DNA of 64,000 nt from NCBI GenBank assembly GCA_964247055.1, contig OZ176051.1, positions 8,494,001-8,558,000 of the forward strand. The letters are read 5' to 3'. Made by a program: the position numbers and the translations under genes. Shown piece by piece: positions 47,440 through 60,000 of this stretch; positions within the stretch are counted from its first letter, which is position 1, and each line of letters begins with the position of its first letter. The notes under the pieces were generated by a model, which saw nothing but the letters and a program-made list of their open reading frames with translations, ran no database searches and was not told the DNA's origin. Origin of the DNA: Paragordius varius. Lineage: Eukaryota; Nematomorpha.

Positions 47440-48041
47440 TTGAAAAGCGAATCAGGAAAATGATGTCTATAGAAGGTAATCAATTTGGTTTCAGGCCAGG
47501 AAAGTCAACAGTAGATCCTATACATGCGGTTAGGAGGTTGATTGAAAAACACATTGAAAAAAAGAAAGAATTACACGGGGTTTTAATTGACATAGAGAAG
47601 GCGTTTGACAGGATTCCTAGAGAAACTATTTGGTGGAATCTCCGTCGTAAAAAGGTGCCAGAAAGTTATATTAAGTTGTTACAGATAATGTACGAATCAC
47701 ACACCTCCAGGATTAAAACCCCACAAGGTTTATCCGAGCCCTTTTCAATAAAGCATGGAGTCTACCAAGGCTCATCACTCAGCCCCTTATTGTTCATAAT
47801 TTGTATGGACGAGGTAGCCAAGGTTGTTAATGTGAGTTCAGGATGGTACTTAATGTATGCAGATGACATAATCATCTTGTCTGATTCATTTATCGAGTTA
47901 AAGCGAACGGTAAACAGATGGGTTGTTATGCTGGATCAATACGGACTTAAAGTAAACAAAGCAAAAACCGAACTTATTACTTTTGGGGGTCCACAACATG
48001 AAATGGCAGTTGATGATAGTTGGGTTCTAAAGGGTAAATAA
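47424..48041 (+). pseudogene. LINE reverse transcriptase core fragment
   Basis: The 205-codon frame has the catalytic motifs GVLIDIEKAFDRIP (motif A), GVYQGSSLSPLLFIICMDE (motif B), MYADDIIILSD (motif C) and YGLKVNKAKTELI (motif D). The catalytic Asp residues are intact. The frame stops at 48,039, while the C-terminal domain continues in other frames to about 48,616. Confidence 0.85.
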
Positions 48042-48649
48042 AGTTGCAAATATTTGGGAGCTATGTTAAGGGCAGATGGTTTGTTGATTGATGATATTAG
48101 TTTAAGAATAAAGAGCAACTGGGTAAATTGGAAGAAAATTTCGAGCGTATTATGCGATCAAAATATTGATGTTAGAGTGAAATGTAAGATTTACAGTTCA
48201 GTTGTCCAGCTCTCAATGATGTAACAGACGTGGGGTGTCAAAAAATCTGAAGAAAGACATTTTAACGTTGCTGAAATAAAAATGCTCAGAATGATGTGTG
48301 GGTTAACAAGAAAGGACAAAATTGAGAATGGATTTATTCGTGGGAGCACAGATATTAAACCAATAGTGAAAGAATGTCAAAAAATAGGCTACGTTGGTTC
48401 GGGCACATTGAAAGGAGAGATTCTAATTATATTGCAAAAATAATTAGTCATATAGTTGAGGAAAACAAGGACGTGGGCGGCCTAAAACAAAATGGATAGA
48501 TACAGTAAAAAGAGAGCTAGCAGAATACGAGCTTAATGCAGAAAACGCCATAGATAGAGTTTTATGGCCAGACAGGTTTTATAACATGACCGCTCTCACG
48601 AGTGAAAACATGTAATGTAATAATAATAATTAAAAAATTTTAATTAAAT

Positions 48650-50509
48650 ATTTAAAAATATAAAATAATCGATATTTATATATGCTCTACATTTGACAAT
48701 ATGTTAAACATGCATTTTTATACATTATCATTTAAGCATGAAATCCAGCGGGAAATATTTCAAAAATCAAAACAATCAAGCACTGTGCAAAATATGCAAT
48801 TAAAAGGGTAAAACAAACTAGATAAAATTTTATTTGCACTATTAAAAGCTATCCATTTGAAAATTCATAAAGCCACAACATGATTTATACTACAATATTT
48901 AAAAACAAACATATCCATAATTTCGTTAAAAGTTTGCGTCCTAATTACGAACCATCCAAGAGAAATTTTTTTAAAAAGACATTACGAAAGAAATAAGCTC
49001 AATTTGTAACAATAACAATTCTTTTTGTCGATTCGTACTCAAATATTCGTCGACAAATAATTAACATAATCGGACAGGGATACTAAAATTTTTTTTATAA
49101 AATCATTAGATAGGGATTTGAAAGCAAAACAGCAGAATATTTTTTGAATATTATGGACACCCGATTATAAATGATATTGGATCATCAAAAGGGATAGCCT
49201 TTGTATCGGATAATGTGGCAAATATGAAGGCCGATGAAAAATTAATTTCTAAAAATATCGTAATATAGTATGGCATAAATGCCAATCCCATATTATGAAT
49301 AGCTTAATTGAATTGATTCAAAATGATATGCCCGAAACTTTAAATATTGTGCTAACTATAATGGATTTTATAAATTCTAATAAGTATTATAAAAAATTTC
49401 GAAGAATTGAAAAAAATTCTATGCACTGATATTTAATTCTTAGACAATCACACGATATTATACCATAACTAAAAACCCTGAACAATTTTATTGATGAAAA
49501 TTGGCCATTTAACAAACGGTGATTTTCCATGGAAAGATTTTTTGCTAACTAAAGACAAAAGATCATATATTAATTACTGGATGTTATTGGGTTATTATAA
49601 TCGAAACTTTGAATTTTTTCAATATATTTACTGAAGCAATAAGTAATTTAGAATCTAGGGTGTCTTTCATCATTGCATTTATGATATTTGGTGCCATTCA
49701 AAAAATTTGATTACGAAACATTAATATATTTTTCTACCAAAAGGATGTAAGGAGCAAGCGATCACTGATTTTTTATTTTGGCTCGTTTTTAAAATTCAGG
49801 TCTAAAAATGATTTAACAATCGAAGGATCGTCTTATGCAATTCTACCTCAAACTTTGTACACAAATAATATTTTTTTGAAAAGATTTACCCACAATTTGT
49901 TAATTACCGGGCCTTTGAGGCACATTAAATGTGAAAAATCTTAGGGACTACTAAATTTTGAAAATTTGTCAGCACATTTACTGACCATAAAACCTTATCC
50001 CATCTTGTGCAAAAAGTAATATATATTCCTGCTGCAGCCGAAAGAAGTTCTAGATGAAAAATGCCTTCACAATCCTTATAGGAATCGATTGGACACGGGA
50101 AGAATCGATAAACTCATGTACATTAACTATAATCTCCGAAAAGACATAGAAATATTAGTGAGAAGGATGAAATTATATAAGTGTTTAATATTTTGTGTAT
50201 ATTTTTTCATAAATTCTTAATTAATTTTGATTTAATATATATTTGTATATAATAAATAAACAAAACATGTTATATACTTAAACTTCTTATTAAGAAAAAT
50301 CATGGCATTATTAGTGAAACGCAGGTGCGATCATTCGTTTTCATAATTTCAAATATCGCATGATATTTACTTAAATAAGTTTTTGTTAATATTACAATTT
50401 TTTTATAGTTTTACCCAAATAATTGATAACAAATATTAAAAAAATGGTCATGACCATGCTAGTGGTCTGACCGGACTTTTTTAAAAAGCAGTCAAATGCA
50501 CAACCCTAG
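48650..50509 (+). mobile_element. Decayed hAT transposon, copy 2, left end missing
   Basis: This is collinear with 24,070-25,935. The remains of the same transposase are visible: NDIGSSKGIAFVSDNVANMK at about 49,175-49,235, LNIVLTIMDFINSNKYYKKF at 49,340-49,400, and YRNRLDTGRIDKLMYINYNL at about 50,080. It ends GCACAACCCTAG (50,509). The left ~200 bp, including the terminus present in copy 1, are replaced by the LINE tail junction. It is broken throughout. Confidence 0.7.
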
Positions 50510-52615
50510 TAACGATATTTTTGCAAATTATGAATTAATTTTTTCGCGGGCCGCGTGTGTGCTTTAGAGATGAACTGTTTAAAACATTGATATTTGTTTG
50601 TGTGAGACTTTATGTATAATTAGAGGTAAAATACTCGAATTTTTACATAATAAAAATATATATGAATAATTAGCAAAGCATTTATTAACTAAAAAAATAA
50701 TAAAAAATATGTCAGTTCTTTTGGATATTTTTCACTTTCTTATGGTTTTGCAACAAGGAAATGTTTAGGGAACGAAAAATTAGATCAGTTAAAGCCGTGA
50801 TGTTAATATGCCTCCCAGACTAAAATATGTATAAAATAAAATTAATTAATTATAAAATATTTAAAAATAATAATCTAACAGATGGGGAAAATAATTAACC
50901 TGTGGCGGTGTGACTATAACACGTGCATTTTCCGTAGTTTTCACTGAATATGAAATATTAATCATACATTAAAAACTAATATTAATAAAATATAAACTAA
51001 AGAAATCTAGAATCATGATTTAATTTTAAACAAAAACAAAATTTATTTATACGTTTATAATTTTTATGCTACATAGAGAATATAAAAGTGCAGGTATGGT
51101 GGATCTATAACCGTTTTTAAGGATATCAATTATTTGGAACTGTTTTGGAATAATATCCAAAAATTCTTTTAAAAACTGCGGATTTTTTTGCAATATAAAC
51201 CTGAATATTGTTTACCTAATATTTTTAATAAATATAAACATGAAGATATTTAAATTTTTCAAAGAAAAGTCGCCTTTAAATTTTTCAGTTTATGAGAATA
51301 TATATATATGATTATGATAGGCTCTGAAAACGGAGCTGAAATTTAAAACACTTGGGTATAAAATATCTTTAGCTTAAGCATTTTTTTATCCCGAAAAATT
51401 TCTTGAAACCGTAATTATTTTTTTGCCTGGTTAATTTTATTTAAAAAAACGGTGAAACAAGAACATTAAAACAGACAAAAATGTTTGGAAGCAAACCCTA
51501 AAAGGCCATATCCAATCCCTGATAAAATATTGAAATATTTCAATAATACTGATATATTATTAATTAAAGCAATAAATACATATACTAGATGTAAGAATAT
51601 GGCCTTCAGAATAATATGTGGTGACACTTACAACCAATGTTATTAGGGTGATGAACAATTTCATATGGTCAATTGGTTAAGTAGTGATATTGAACTAATA
51701 AAAAAGTACGAATGAATTGAAAAAAACTGTCGTTTATATACTCTGAAAAAGGTTGATGCTCCAGGAAATAAAATTAGCACTTTCTCGTGTTATGGATTCT
51801 AAAATATCTCAACAACTATTTTACCAAAAACAAAGAACATTTATAAACGTTTTAAATTATTATGGTATATTTATAGAAACTAATTATTTTTGTAGCAATT
51901 GCATTTTTATATCATTTTAGATAGTTCTAATCGGCTACAAAAAATGTGGTAGAGATGATTTTTGTTGATTTATAGTCAATTAACAACTTTTCCATTCAAT
52001 CCATAGGTCCACACGGATAATATTTCAGATTCCTTTTTCTTTTGCTATTTGGTAATCTTATCATTAGCTTCTTCGTAATATATGATATTAACAAAATTTT
52101 GTTCGAAAATTTCAACTCTCAGAGCTATTTGATTATTGATAATTCCTTTTTTTTAATTTATTCGTTCATGTTGTATTGCATTTATTAGAATCCGATACTC
52201 TTTTTTACCATCTTTTTCAATGGTCCTTTTATTTTTTAACATAATTAATCATTTTAGGACGTTTATCAATGGTTGTTTTAGTTTTTAACTGTATATCAAG
52301 CGAATTTTCTAATTTATCATCCGATGCCCTAGATTTGAAACTGTTTATATTTGAGAGCATGCATATTATAATGCTTTCATTATAAAATGTTAACCATAAC
52401 ACTTACAAAAATGTATAATATTTTAATTTTCTTGATCTATAATAAAAAACCATACTTTCTTGACAAATTCATAAGGCTATTATCTGATTTGTTCCACACC
52501 AGAATTAAAATGTTATCGGTATATCCAGCGGTCATAGTGTTGTATTCGAGTTTTATTCTTTATATTACACAAATAATAGATGATAAACAACATTGATAAC
52601 ATGCAACCTGCTACG
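48650..52615. repeat. Duplicated block A, copy 2
   Basis: This is the direct-order copy of 24,040-28,085. Both copies leave homology at the same point, just after GCAACCTGCTACGG. The differences are numerous indels of 1-30 bp and substitutions, so the duplication is old. No functional gene is seen in it. Confidence 0.8.
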
Positions 52616-52639
52616 GCCAGTTTCTACATTATGCTAAAA

Positions 52640-52990
52640 ATTAAATTTTCGATAAAAAGATGCATTTTTTAAATATTTTTAGTTGATAAATTTAGCATAT
52701 CAAAAATCTTCATGGCGCAATCTCAGCATTTGCATGAGAACTAGTTTATAGAAGAGCGAAAAAATTAGGGACCCAAATCTGAAAATTAATTTTTTTAAAT
52801 TAGTTTTGCTATTTATATGTATTATTTACTATATTTTAATGATATTTTTTGGAATGCATTTGGCTTACACCTCATTTTCTGATATGGAGCAGTTACAAAT
52901 AATAACTTTCTTATAACTTCAAAGGGCCAAAATCAAAAGATTCAGGATATTATTTATAGCGATTGAAGTGTATTAAAAATAAAAGAATCG
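52640..52990 (-). mobile_element. Fragment of the 6.7-kb inverted-repeat family, reversed
   Basis: ACCCAAATCTGAAAATTAAT, GATATTTTTTGGAATGC, TCTGATATGGAGCAGTTAC and AATCAAAAGATTCAGGAT are the inverse of the arm seen at 29,140-29,395 and 6,696-6,950. Only one arm is present. Confidence 0.5.
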
Positions 52991-54344
52991 GATAAAAATT
53001 ATGTAGAGAAATTATGTATATTAACCCAAAATAGAGATTAACTTTTTTGTCCGCGATGACATATTGGGGTATTATATCAAAGAGCTCAATCGTATAAATA
53101 AACTGCTGTTTTGACTGCTATTTTAGTTTTCGAACATTGTTCTCGTGTATTAGATAAAAAGATTATATTTTTTACAGTTTCGCTTCCAAATCTAAAAGGG
53201 CAATTCCAAAACATGTTTGAAACAGCTGTTTTTAAATTCAATATATATATATCAAGTTTATGCTGGAAAAATGCAACTTAAAAACATATTAAGTTAAGTA
53301 ATTTATTTTTATCCATATATTATATATTTATATTAGCTAATTATTTTAGATTTTTTACTATCATTTTTAACAAAATTCCTGAAATATGCGCTTTAAAAGC
53401 TAAAGAAAGCATATTACTAGACAACAAATTTTTCTGCCACTCGAGTTTTTTGCAATTTCTGATATTTACTATCATTTTGACTGTAAATCTGAAATTGAAT
53501 TTAAATTTCCCTTAATAATTTTGTATATATTGATTTTTTTGATTATGCACCGTCTTTATCAAAATCTAAAAATGTTTTTCTTCGAAAATATGCAACAAGT
53601 GCCAATTTGTAATATATCGTTCGAAAGAGAAATGAAGACTCTATAAGCTTACTAATATGTTTTACATCCATAATTAATTTTGGACATAGGAAGCGACAAA
53701 CGCGCGAAGTGAGAGCGTTTTTCTTAATTAACATGTTTTTAAACTAATGGATAAAAATGGCTCAACCTTTGTGTAGATGGCAATGAATGTCGAAAAAAAA
53801 GATATCACAATTTTTTTTATTAAAACACGTATTTATTGCTTTATGTCATTCGAGCCATTTTTAAGTTTTTTTGGTTTTAAAAATTACCATCTTATCAATA
53901 TCAATTTATTTTTTTAGGAGTATAATTTCAAAATTTCACACACTAAAAACAAAATTTAAGGTATTTTTGACCTTAACCATCAGGAAATAAATTACTGTAA
54001 CTATGTATTATAGTGTCCATTCGGAAAAATAATTATGATAATAAATTTTATTAAAAAAGCACCAATAGCTTTTTCAAAAATTTTTTTTATTCTTTACTAA
54101 TGAACCTTATATTAAATTAATGATTTCAATTAGTTTGTCTGTGAATATTTTTGACTTAATTAAGGGTTGAAAATTTTGACCATATGAACCCAAATAACTT
54201 TTGCATCAGATTGATTTAAATGACTAGCTACCGTTCGAAAGATACAGTTTTTCGCGCTCGCGCTCTTTTGAATGATATAAAAATGTATATCTAAAACTTT
54301 TAATTTTGATAATTTCGAGTTTAATGTTTAATCGGGGCCAAATG
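52991..54344. other. AT-rich sequence with a fragment related to the 1.6-kb inverted-repeat element
   Basis: At 53,060-53,420 GATGACATATTGGGGTATTA, CGTGTATTAGATAAAAAG and GAAACAGCTGTT resemble the interior of 1,612-2,600. The rest has no recognisable gene. The 63-codon frame at 53,543-53,734 is not supported by any similarity I can recognise. Confidence 0.4.
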
Positions 54345-57040
54345 ATTTAGAGATTTCTTATTCGGAAATTTTGATTGAATATTTTGGTAGAATTTTGGCA
54401 TTGATCCTATCTTTTAGGTATAAAAACTCTTATATTAAACAATGTTGATAAATCTTTTTTTCTGCACCAATTATATTGGAAATCTATATATCTATAAAAA
54501 TGGAAAATGCTGGTTTTGTGATCTGGTACAGGAAAACCGGTAGACCGATTCAAACCAAATATCGAAAATATATAATCATTGATGAATGCCCCGACAATAA
54601 CTTCGCCCTTTTATAAGCCCCCAGTTCGGGCCCACCCCGTGTAAAAAACGCGTTTTTTCTGAAAACAGAAGTCCACAAAAATCGTGTCTTTGAGACAATT
54701 TTTCGGAGAACGTGTTGGACCATTCAATTTCAAATATGATTTTTGTTTACTTATTTTCGATTGCGCCGAACGTAGTCGTCTCCCTTTTTTGATTTAGGTC
54801 CTCTTTTTACCCGCTCCCCCCGTAAAATGCCATTTTTTTCAAAAAACAAAGTCCACAAAAATAATTTTTTAAATCTATTTTCCCCCAAGTAAACAATATA
54901 TTAGTATAAATGCACCGTTTTAAAATTCCTATAAAATCATATCTATTACAGTCATGTATGTTTAGAATTGTCAGATATACGTTTTTAATTGATTTTGCTT
55001 TGTTTTTAATTGTTTACAATAAATAAGCTATTATTATTTTAATGCTTAAAAATGCGCATGTTGAAAGTTGACATATCAAACATTAAAACAATTAAAAACA
55101 ATTTATAATCATTTAAAAACGAATTTCTGTCAATTCTACATATACATGACTGTAAATAATGTTTCGAAATAATCCAGATATGTGGATCATTTTATTGTCC
55201 CTTATTTCAAAAAGCCATCCGGCTGCGTAGCAGCACGAGAAATACGCTAGTATATAATATATATCTATATATTGGATGTTTTGTGAAAAGTATCCGCTTT
55301 CGCTCACAAAATATTTTTTTATATTAAATTTATATCATTTTTGTATGAGATATATTGGGTAAACCTATATAAAGTAAAGATATGAGCTATCAAAGAGAGA
55401 TTTTCTACCTTTAGTTCTTAGTGTTTCTAGGTCTTCTTGAAAAATATAAAATCTCCATCGTAAATATTTTGCGTATAGGTTTTAATTTAACACTAAAATT
55501 TAGTTTCTCCCCAATGTTATTGAATACCACCTATTGCAATAAATATGCCATTTTTAATTTTGGTTATTAACCGGATAATTAAAATAACTTTTTTTCAAAT
55601 TTTTATAGCATTTATCATTTCGATATTCAATATCATGGAGCTCTTAGCTATCAAATATCATTAATTAAACTTTATCTTTTGGTAAGCACCGTATAATATG
55701 AAGCCCTTATCATAACGATCGAAACCATGCCTGATTTCTGAGCAGGACCTATTCAAATGGCTAAACAAACTTATAAGGAAATACCATATTCAAAGTCTAT
55801 AACTAGTTTATAAAATGAAGGTGATATAATATTGTTTTTTTCCTACATATTAAAATTCGTATGAAAAAACACTGAAAACCTCAAAAACAACAATTATATC
55901 TTTAAATTAAAACATTTTGCGAAACTGCTCAAAGGGTCTAATAAAATTATAAATAATAAATATTTATCGCGCGTTGGCGGTATAACTAAAATTATATCAC
56001 CATTTAGTCTATATTGAGTTTTAATCAGAAATTTTAAAAATCATCCTTATTTCTTATATTTTTGATGTAACTCTTAGAAATTCATTTGCATGGATCTTTA
56101 ATTTGATCTTTTGTTATAACACCGAAAATATAAAAAAATATATAATCGGAATGCCACATGACAATTTGTCAAATAAGCGATATTATGATCACTGTTTCAT
56201 ATTTTACAACAAAGCAAAACATTAAAAATGTTTATAACTTTTCATCTACTTAACATATTCCTTATTGATCAACAATCGTTTACATATTCTACTTCATCAT
56301 TATTAAACTCTTTATATTTTACGTACTTATCACGTTCTAAATATAATCCCAAAACATTATATATTAGACCCGTAAAATTCGCGGTGATAGTATATTTAGC
56401 TCATGTGTGGGACAATAACTAATCCAAGGTATTTTATTCATATATGATTTGTTGTCACATCCGCTTAAAACCCAAATATTAATCTTAAATTTAATCATAT
56501 ATGCTTTAAAAGGATATGCATAATAATAGTGTTTTCAAATCTATTCCGTATCTATTTTTAAATTACTTTTGTTAATTTTTAGATATAATATGAACAAAAA
56601 ACTCTGATATATATTTATATATATATAATATGATATGTGAAAATGTATAATTTTATGCAAAATGAAAATTTATTTTTATGTGTAGTAATTTCTAATATAT
56701 ATTAAATAAATGTGAAGTTACAGATTTTTCTAATATTTTCTAACATATCGAATCATTATAAAAAATTTTAAATGGGATTTAATCAAATGGAATGCCCCCG
56801 ATGTTGCGCAAAATTGAATATTTTAATCAAAGAAATGAAAAAAGTATTTCTAGAAACATGCCTCTATGTCAAAACATAAACAAATTCAATTAAATATATA
56901 CTACATTGTATCTCTCTAAGTGGTTCATAAATACCATTTAAATCCGTCTATCTTTTATTTGTTCGATTTGTAATGTATGTAACATTAGAAACGAATAAAG
57001 TAACATAACAGAAATTTAAAATGGATGAAATGGGAGGGCC
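54345..57040. repeat. Duplicated block B, copy 2, with a Helitron inserted
   Basis: This is collinear with 37,465-39,406. Homology is interrupted only by the Helitron at 54,483-55,250. The last part before the minisatellite has ~35 bp (around 57,043-57,080) not present in copy 1. Confidence 0.8.
54483..55250 (+). mobile_element. Non-autonomous Helitron, complete ends (768 bp)
   Basis: 5' TC at 54,483 (TCTATATATCTATAAAAATGG), preceded by A. The 3' hairpin GCTGC-GTA-GCAGC, a spacer ACGAGAAATACG and CTAG at 55,247-55,250 are followed by T. It has one internal unit, then a ~300-bp 3' part (GTGGATCATTTTATTGTCCC) shared with the copy at 11,617-12,298 but absent from the 30.5-37.4 kb array. The undisrupted site is visible in block B at about 37,616-37,640. 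Confidence 0.9.
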
Positions 57041-60000
57041 AAAATAACCAAATGATGTAATATGAATGTAATTAGAAAGGGGAGTTGGATATGATAAAAG
57101 GAGAAATTTAAAAAAATATAAAGTGGATATGAGGAAGGGTAAAAGTTTAGAATTGGATGAAGGGAATAAGAAGAAGGAACTTTAAAAACGGATGAAGGGC
57201 TTAAGAAGGAAAAACTTTAGAAGTAGATGAAGGGGATAAGAAGAAAGGTAAAACTTTAGAAACGGATAAAGGGGATAAGAAGAAGGAACTTTAGAAACGG
57301 ATGAAGGGGAGGATAAAAAGGAACTTTAGAAACGGATGAAGGGGATGATAAAAAGGAACTTTAGAAACGGATGAAGGGGATAAGAAGAAGAAACTTTAGA
57401 AACGGATGAAGGGGTTAAGAAGAAGGAACTTTAGAAACGGACGAAGGGCATAAGAAGAAGGAACTTTAGAAAGGGATGAAGGGGATAAGAAGAAGAAACT
57501 TTAGAAACGGATCACGGGGATAAGAAAAAGAAACTTTAGAAACGGATGAAAGGGATAAGAAGAAGAAACTTTAGAAACGGATAAAGGGGAGGATGAACTT
57601 CAGAAACGGATGAAGGGGAGGATAAAAAGGAACTTGAGAAACGTATGAAGGGGATAAGAATAAGAAACCTTAGAAACGGATGACGGGGATAAGAAGAAGA
57701 AACTATAGAAACGGATGAAGGGGTTAAGAAGAAGGAACTTTAGAAACGGACGAAGGGCATAAGAAGAAGGAACTTTAAAAACGTACGAAGGGGATAAGAA
57801 GAAGAAACCTTAGAAACGGAGGAACGGGATAAGAAGAAGAAACTTTAGAAACGGATGAAGGGGATAAGAAAAAGAAACTTTAGAAACGTACGAAGGGGAT
57901 GATAAAAAGGAACTTTAGAAACGGATGAAGGGGATAAGAAGAAGAAATTTTGGAAACGGATGACGGGGATAAGAAGAAGAAAGTTTAGAAACGGATGAAG
58001 GGGATAAGAAGAAGAAACTTTAGAAACGGAGGAAGGGGATAAGAAGAAGAAACTTTAGAAACGGATGAAGGGGATAAGAAAAAGAAACTTTAGAAACGGA
58101 TCACGGGGATAAGAAAAAGAAACTTTAGAAACGGATGAAAGGGATAAGAAGAAGAAACTTTAGAAACGGATGAAGGGGAGGATGAACTTCAGAAACGGAT
58201 GAAGGGGAGGATAAAAAGGAACTTGAGAAACGTATGAAGGGGATAAGAATAAGAAACCTTAGAAACGGATGACGGGGATAAGAAGAAGAAACTATAGAAA
58301 CGGATGAAGGGGTTAAGAAGAAGAAACTTTAGAAACGGATGAAGGGGATAAGAAGAAGAAACTTTAGAAACGGTTGAAGGGGAGGATAAAAAGGAACTTG
58401 AGAAACGTATGAAGGGGATAAGAAGAAGAAACTTTAGAAACAGAGGAAGGGGATAAGAAGAAGAAACTTTAGAAACGGATGAAGGGGATAAGAAGAAGAA
58501 ACTTTAGAAACGGTTGAAGGGGAGGATAAAAAGGAACTTTAGAAACGGATGAAGGGGAGGATAAAAAGGAACTTGAGAAACGGATGAAGGGGAGGATAAA
58601 AAGGAACTTTAGAAACGGATGAAGGGGAGGATAAAAAGGAACTTGAGAAACGTATGAAGGGGATAAGAAGAAGGATATTTAGAAACGGATGAAGGGGATA
58701 AGAAGAAGAAACTTAAGAAACGGATGACGGGGATAAGAAGAAGAAACTTTAGAAACGGATGAAGGGGATAAGAAGAAGAAACTTTAGAAACGGTTGAAGG
58801 GGAGGATGAACTTCAGAAACGGATGAAGGGGAGGATAAAAAGGAACTTGAGAAACGTATGAAGGGGATAAGAATAAGAAACCTTAGAAACGGATGACGGG
58901 GATAAGAAGAAGAAACTATAGAAACGGATGAAGGGGTTAAGAAGAAGGAACTTTAGAAACGGACGAAGGGCATAAGAAGAAGGAACTTTAAAAACGTACG
59001 AAGGGGATAAGAAGAAGAAACCTTAGAAACGGAGGAAGGGGATAAGAAGAAGAAACTTTAGAAACGGATGAAGGGGATAAGAAAAAGAAACTTTAGAAAC
59101 GGATCACGGGGATAAGAAAAAGAAACTTTAGAAACGGATGAAAGGGATAAAAAGAAGAAACTTTAGAAACGGATGAAGGGGAGGATGAACTTCAGAAACG
59201 GATGAAGGGGAGGATAAAAAGGAACTTGAGAAACGTATGAAGGGGATAAGAATAAGAAAACTTAGAAACGGATGACGGGGATCAGAAGAAGAAACTATAG
59301 AAACGGATGAAGGGGTTGAGAAGAAGAAACTTTAGAAACGGATGAAGGGGATAAGAAGAAGAAACTTTAGAAACGGTTGAAGGGGAGGATAAAAAGGAAC
59401 TTGAGAAACGTATGAAGGGGATAAGAAGAAGAAACTTTAGAAACGGATGAAGGGGATAAGAAGAAGAAACTTTTAAAACGGTTGAAGGGGAGGATAAAAA
59501 GGAACTTTAGAAACGGATGAAGGGGAGGATAAAAAGGAACTTGAGAAACGGATGAAGGGGAGGATAAAAAGGAACTTTAGAAACGGAAGGGGAGGATAAA
59601 AAGGAACTTGAGAAACGTATGAAGGGGATAAGAAGAAGAAACTTTAGAAACGGAGGAAGGGGATAAGAAGAAGAAACTTTATAAACAGACGAAGGGCATA
59701 AGAAGAAGGAACTTTAGAAAGGGATCAAGGGGATAAGAAGAAGAAACTTTAGAAACGGATCACGGGGATAAGAAAAAGAAACTTTAGAAACGGATGAAAG
59801 GGATAAGAAGAAGAAACTTTAGAAACGGATCACAGGGATAAGAAAAAGAAACTTTAGAAACGGATGAAAGGGATAAGAAGAAGAAACTTTAGAAACGGAT
59901 GAAGGGGAGGATGAACTTGAGAAACGGATGAAGGGGAGGATAAAAAGGAACTTGAGAAACGGATGAAGGGGAGGATAAAAAGGAACTTTAGAAACGTATG

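Larger units (their letters stand above)
46691..48640 (+). mobile_element. RTE-like LINE, 5' truncated and broken
   Basis: From about 46,860, KKLVGQVKKEKINLFYDELN and VEILKRWKEYFVSL (the region before RT) are followed by reverse transcriptase in three frames (47,248-47,439; 47,424-48,041; beyond). Motifs include CCNYRGIKLM, GFRPGKSTVDPI, VLIDIEKAFDRIPRE, KHGVYQGSSLSPLLF and YADDIIILSD. The tail near 48,395-48,610 includes RWFGHIERR and RFYNM-like endings. The 3' end is a TAA-type simple repeat (48,613-48,635). The frame is interrupted at least four times. It lies exactly at the junction of minisatellite array 1 and block A'. Confidence 0.85.
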
